Made by a program: the position numbers and the translations under genes | The notes under the pieces: generated by a model | Databases searched by the model: none | The model's input: the letters and a program-made list of their open reading frames with translations, nothing else | What the model was told of the DNA's origin: nothing | Origin: an uncultured Veillonella sp. | GTDB taxonomy: Bacteria > Bacillota > Negativicutes > Veillonellales > Veillonellaceae | Assembly (NCBI GenBank): GCA_900549845.1 | Contig: URPT01000052.1 | Location: 1-10,091, forward strand | Reading direction: 5' to 3' | DNA length: 10,091 nt | In this document: piece by piece, positions 8,223-10,091 of the stretch | How positions within the stretch are numbered: position 1 is the stretch's first letter | Layout: the number at the start of each line of letters is the position of its first letter

Positions 8223-8228
8223 TCCTTT
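8223..8228 (-). promoter_or_regulatory. Ribosome binding site of the DUF5693 gene
   Basis: AAAGGA on the minus strand, six bases before the GTG at 8216-8214. It supports GTG as the true start, which keeps the N-terminal transmembrane helix. Confidence 0.7.
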
Positions 8229-8924
8229 CTAGTTAAGTACAGGTTTAACTTTGATGTGAATTTCACCATTATCAACAGTTAAGCTTTCAGCTTTCACAGG
8301 AATTGGGAAGTTATTAAAGTTATAAACTTCTGTAGCCTCTAATACATTAGATGTTAAACCTGGGATAGTAGCACCATTAATGGTGAACTTTTTAGGTGCG
8401 AATAGTAAAGTATTATCCTTTAATTCTAAGTTGCCATCTAATCTAACAGAACCTTTAAATACCATGCCAACATTCATATTACCAGTTAAGCTGATGTTAT
8501 CTTTATTGATGTTTACTTTTACATCTTGAATTTCACTACCAGCTTGAGTGCTTAAGAATTTAGCCAAATCTTCATTAGTCACAGTACCTTCGATACTAGA
8601 ACTACCTACACTTACTACATCAATTTCTTGGCTAGCCAATAATGAAATTGGATTTACAAGAATTTGTGTTGCATCATAATTGAAGTTTGCAAAGTTTAAT
8701 TTACCAAGTTTTACATCATCTAAAGAACCATATACATGATCAGCTTCACCATAGAGTAATTTAAATCCTGGTTGAGACTCAACATTTACTGTTTGAGAAG
8801 ATGGTTTTAGTGAATCATTTAACTGTTTTTCAATACGGGAACTAATATAAGAAGGTAATAAAAATTGAGTTGCTGCTGCTAAAGCAATAATCAGCACTAA
8901 TAGGAATAGTAAAAACTTTTTCAT
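8229..8924 (-). CDS. LmeA/DUF2993-type phospholipid-binding envelope protein
   Basis: A 231-residue exported protein with an N-terminal hydrophobic signal or anchor (about residues 2-23, MKKFLLFLLVLIIALAA) and a beta-rich remainder. The pattern of repeated short strands (IEKQLNDSLK near 31-40, GFKLLYGEAD, DGNLELKDNTLLFAP, VEAESLTVDNGEIHI-like end) matches DUF2993 proteins such as mycobacterial LmeA, which binds phospholipid outside the cytoplasmic membrane. No cysteine follows the signal, so it is not a lipoprotein; the segment may stay as a membrane anchor. The ATG has an AGGAG site five bases upstream that overlaps the prfB stop. It lies eight bases after prfB and 12 before the DUF5693 gene, which suggests a shared envelope role. 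The family assignment is by overall pattern, so it is less certain than its neighbours. Confidence 0.7.
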   Translation of the reverse strand: MKKFLLFLLVLIIALAAATQFLLPSYISSRIEKQLNDSLKPSSQTVNVESQPGFKLLYGEADHVYGSLDDVKLGKLNFANFNYDATQILVNPISLLASQEIDVVSVGSSSIEGTVTNEDLAKFLSTQAGSEIQDVKVNINKDNISLTGNMNVGMVFKGSVRLDGNLELKDNTLLFAPKKFTINGATIPGLTSNVLEATEVYNFNNFPIPVKAESLTVDNGEIHIKVKPVLN

Positions 8925-8932
8925 AAGAACTC

Positions 8933-10040
8933 CTAAATTGTTAAATTCGCTTCTTTTTTCAAGAAACCTTCCATAAATTGATCTAAATTACCATCCATAA
9001 CGGATTGTACATTCCCTGTTTCAACCCCTGTGCGATGATCCTTAACGAGATTATATGGGTGGAATACATACGACCGAATTTGACTACCCCATTCAATCGC
9101 TTGATAGGTACCACCAATTTGCTCTTTAAGTTCTGCTTGTTTTTCTAATTCTAATTCAAATAATTTGGCGCGCAATAAACGTAATGCTTGTTCCCTATTT
9201 TGCATTTGAGAACGTTGAGTTTGACACTGTACTACAATCCCTGTTGGTCTATGAGTCATACGTACAGCAGAATCAGTTTTATTAATATGCTGACCACCAG
9301 CACCGCTAGCTCTATATGTATCTACTTGTACATCTTTCATATCAATATTAATTTCTACTGTATCATCAATTTCCGGCATTACATCAACAGCAGCAAAGGA
9401 TGTATGACGACGTGCAGCAGCATCAAACGGTGAAATACGAACAAGACGATGTACACCTTTTTCAGATTTCAAATAACCAAAGACATTTTCACCTTTAATT
9501 AAAAATGTAGCAGATTTTGTGCCCGCCTCATCACCTGGTTGTTCATCCATCAATTCAATAGAGAATCCTGCTTTTTCAGCCCAACGCAAGTACATGCGAA
9601 TCAGCATGGAACACCAATCTTGTGCCTCTGTGCCACCTGCACCAGCATGGAATGTTAAAATCGCATTATTAGCATCATATTCACCACTAAGCAATAAAAG
9701 AACTTCTTGTTTTTCTACAGTTTCTTCTATTTGTTGAACATAATCCTTGATTTCACCTTCTAGAGAACGATCATCTTCCTCTATTGCCATCTCAAGCATT
9801 ACATTAGCATCTTCAATATCACTAACAAGTTGTTTATAGCTTTCTACAGCATTTTTCAATTGTGTGGCTTCTTGAGAAATCTCACGAGCCTTGTCTGGGT
9901 CATCCCAAAATGTAGGGTCGCTCATTTGCACATCAAGTGTAAAGATTCGATCTTCTTTCTGAGCGATGTTAAAGTGAATCCCTCATTCCATAAATACGTT
10001 CTTCTAGATTAGAAATAATAGGTTTTAAATCTTCTAACAA
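8933..10040 (-). CDS. prfB: Peptide chain release factor 2 (RF2), expressed through programmed +1 frameshift
   Basis: RF2 ends translation at UGA and UAA codons. The gene needs a +1 frameshift: 23 codons run from TTG at 10040-10038 to CTT at 9974-9972, an in-frame TAA follows at 9971-9969, and skipping one T continues through 345 codons to TAG at 8935-8933. The product of 368 residues is of normal RF2 length. Landmarks then fall where expected: MSDPTFWDD (from 39), GAGGTEAQDW (about 133-142), the stop-recognition tripeptide SPF (203-205) and the catalytic GGQ (248-250), with Ala at the position of E. coli residue 246. The TTG start is set by AGGTGGTGA at 10048-10056 and an upstream in-frame TAA at 10067-10065. 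Without the frameshift only a 332-residue piece from GTG at 9931 is seen, which lacks the RF2 N-terminus. It is the first gene of the cluster in this window. Confidence 0.95.
9968..9986 (-). promoter_or_regulatory. RF2 programmed frameshift cassette (CTT TAA C)
   Basis: Read on the minus strand, codons ATG AGG GAT TCA CTT are followed by the stop TAA and then C. CTT-TAA-C fits the RF2 recoding consensus CUU-URA-C. The tRNA on CTT slips forward one base so that AAC is read next, giving the continuous protein MRDSL-NIAQKED. AGGG at 9983-9980 begins nine bases before CTT, the same place as the stimulatory Shine-Dalgarno-like AGGGGG in E. coli, but the match is shorter. Low RF2 should favour shifting, giving autoregulation. 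The stop here is UAA rather than the usual UGA. Confidence 0.92.
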
Positions 10041-10047
10041 TTTATGT

Positions 10048-10056
10048 TCACCACCT
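10048..10056 (-). promoter_or_regulatory. Ribosome binding site of prfB
   Basis: AGGTGGTGA on the minus strand differs from the ideal AGGAGGTGA by one base and lies seven bases before the TTG at 10040. It decides the start of prfB, since no ATG or GTG is available between the upstream in-frame stop (10067-10065) and the frameshift region except a late ATG at 9986 that would lose most of the leader. Confidence 0.8.
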
Positions 10057-10091
10057 TTAGTTAATTAGCCTATTACATCAATAAACTATTA

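Noticed and set aside
8933..9931. prfB as a 332-residue gene starting at GTG 9931
   Set aside because: It would lack the RF2 N-terminus, and the GTG is simply the Val before QMSDP. The upstream codons and CTT TAA C complete a standard RF2 through frameshifting, so it is neither truncated nor a pseudogene.
10061..10091. Possible -10-like TGTAAT upstream of prfB
   Set aside because: The window ends before a -35 region could be checked, so a promoter cannot be supported.

Overview
The window looks like a chromosomal housekeeping locus from a low-GC, Firmicutes-type bacterium. The best fit is the diderm class Negativicutes, with Veillonella or a close relative the first guess. That guess rests on AT-rich base composition, the prfB...ftsE-ftsX-hydrolase-ctp order shared with Firmicutes, a split transketolase, and the csaB/DUF5693 pair. 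It is recognition from memory, not a database result, and the window holds no outer-membrane gene that would prove a diderm.

Every real gene lies on the minus strand, so transcription runs from high to low coordinates. Ten genes fill the window and nothing longer than 51 bases is non-coding. In transcription order they are: prfB (release factor 2, expressed through a +1 frameshift); an LmeA/DUF2993-type lipid-binding envelope protein; a large polytopic DUF5693 membrane protein; csaB (polysaccharide pyruvyl transferase); the N- and C-terminal halves of a split transketolase; ftsE; ftsX; a secreted coiled-coil M23 peptidoglycan hydrolase; and the N-terminal part of an S41 carboxy-terminal processing protease cut off by the window edge. 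Junctions are tight: gaps of 8, 12, 33, 14, about 5 and 1 bases, and overlaps of 8, 1 and 11 bases. No terminator is visible between genes. The set therefore reads as one long operon or a few overlapping transcripts.

Functionally the locus has three parts. prfB is translation machinery under its own recoding control. The LmeA-DUF5693-CsaB group looks like a module for making, modifying or exporting an envelope polymer or lipid. FtsEX with the M23 hydrolase forms a division-linked cell-wall cleavage system, and the adjacent S41 protease is a plausible regulator of that hydrolase. The transketolase pair sits between the two envelope blocks and supplies pentose-phosphate metabolism.

The most notable points are the UAA (rather than UGA) stop in the prfB frameshift cassette, which places the real prfB start about 110 bases upstream of the longest uninterrupted reading frame; the uncharacterised DUF5693 protein coupled to csaB; and an M23 partner of FtsEX that keeps all catalytic residues. 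No mobile element, CRISPR array, RNA gene or sign of recent transfer was seen.
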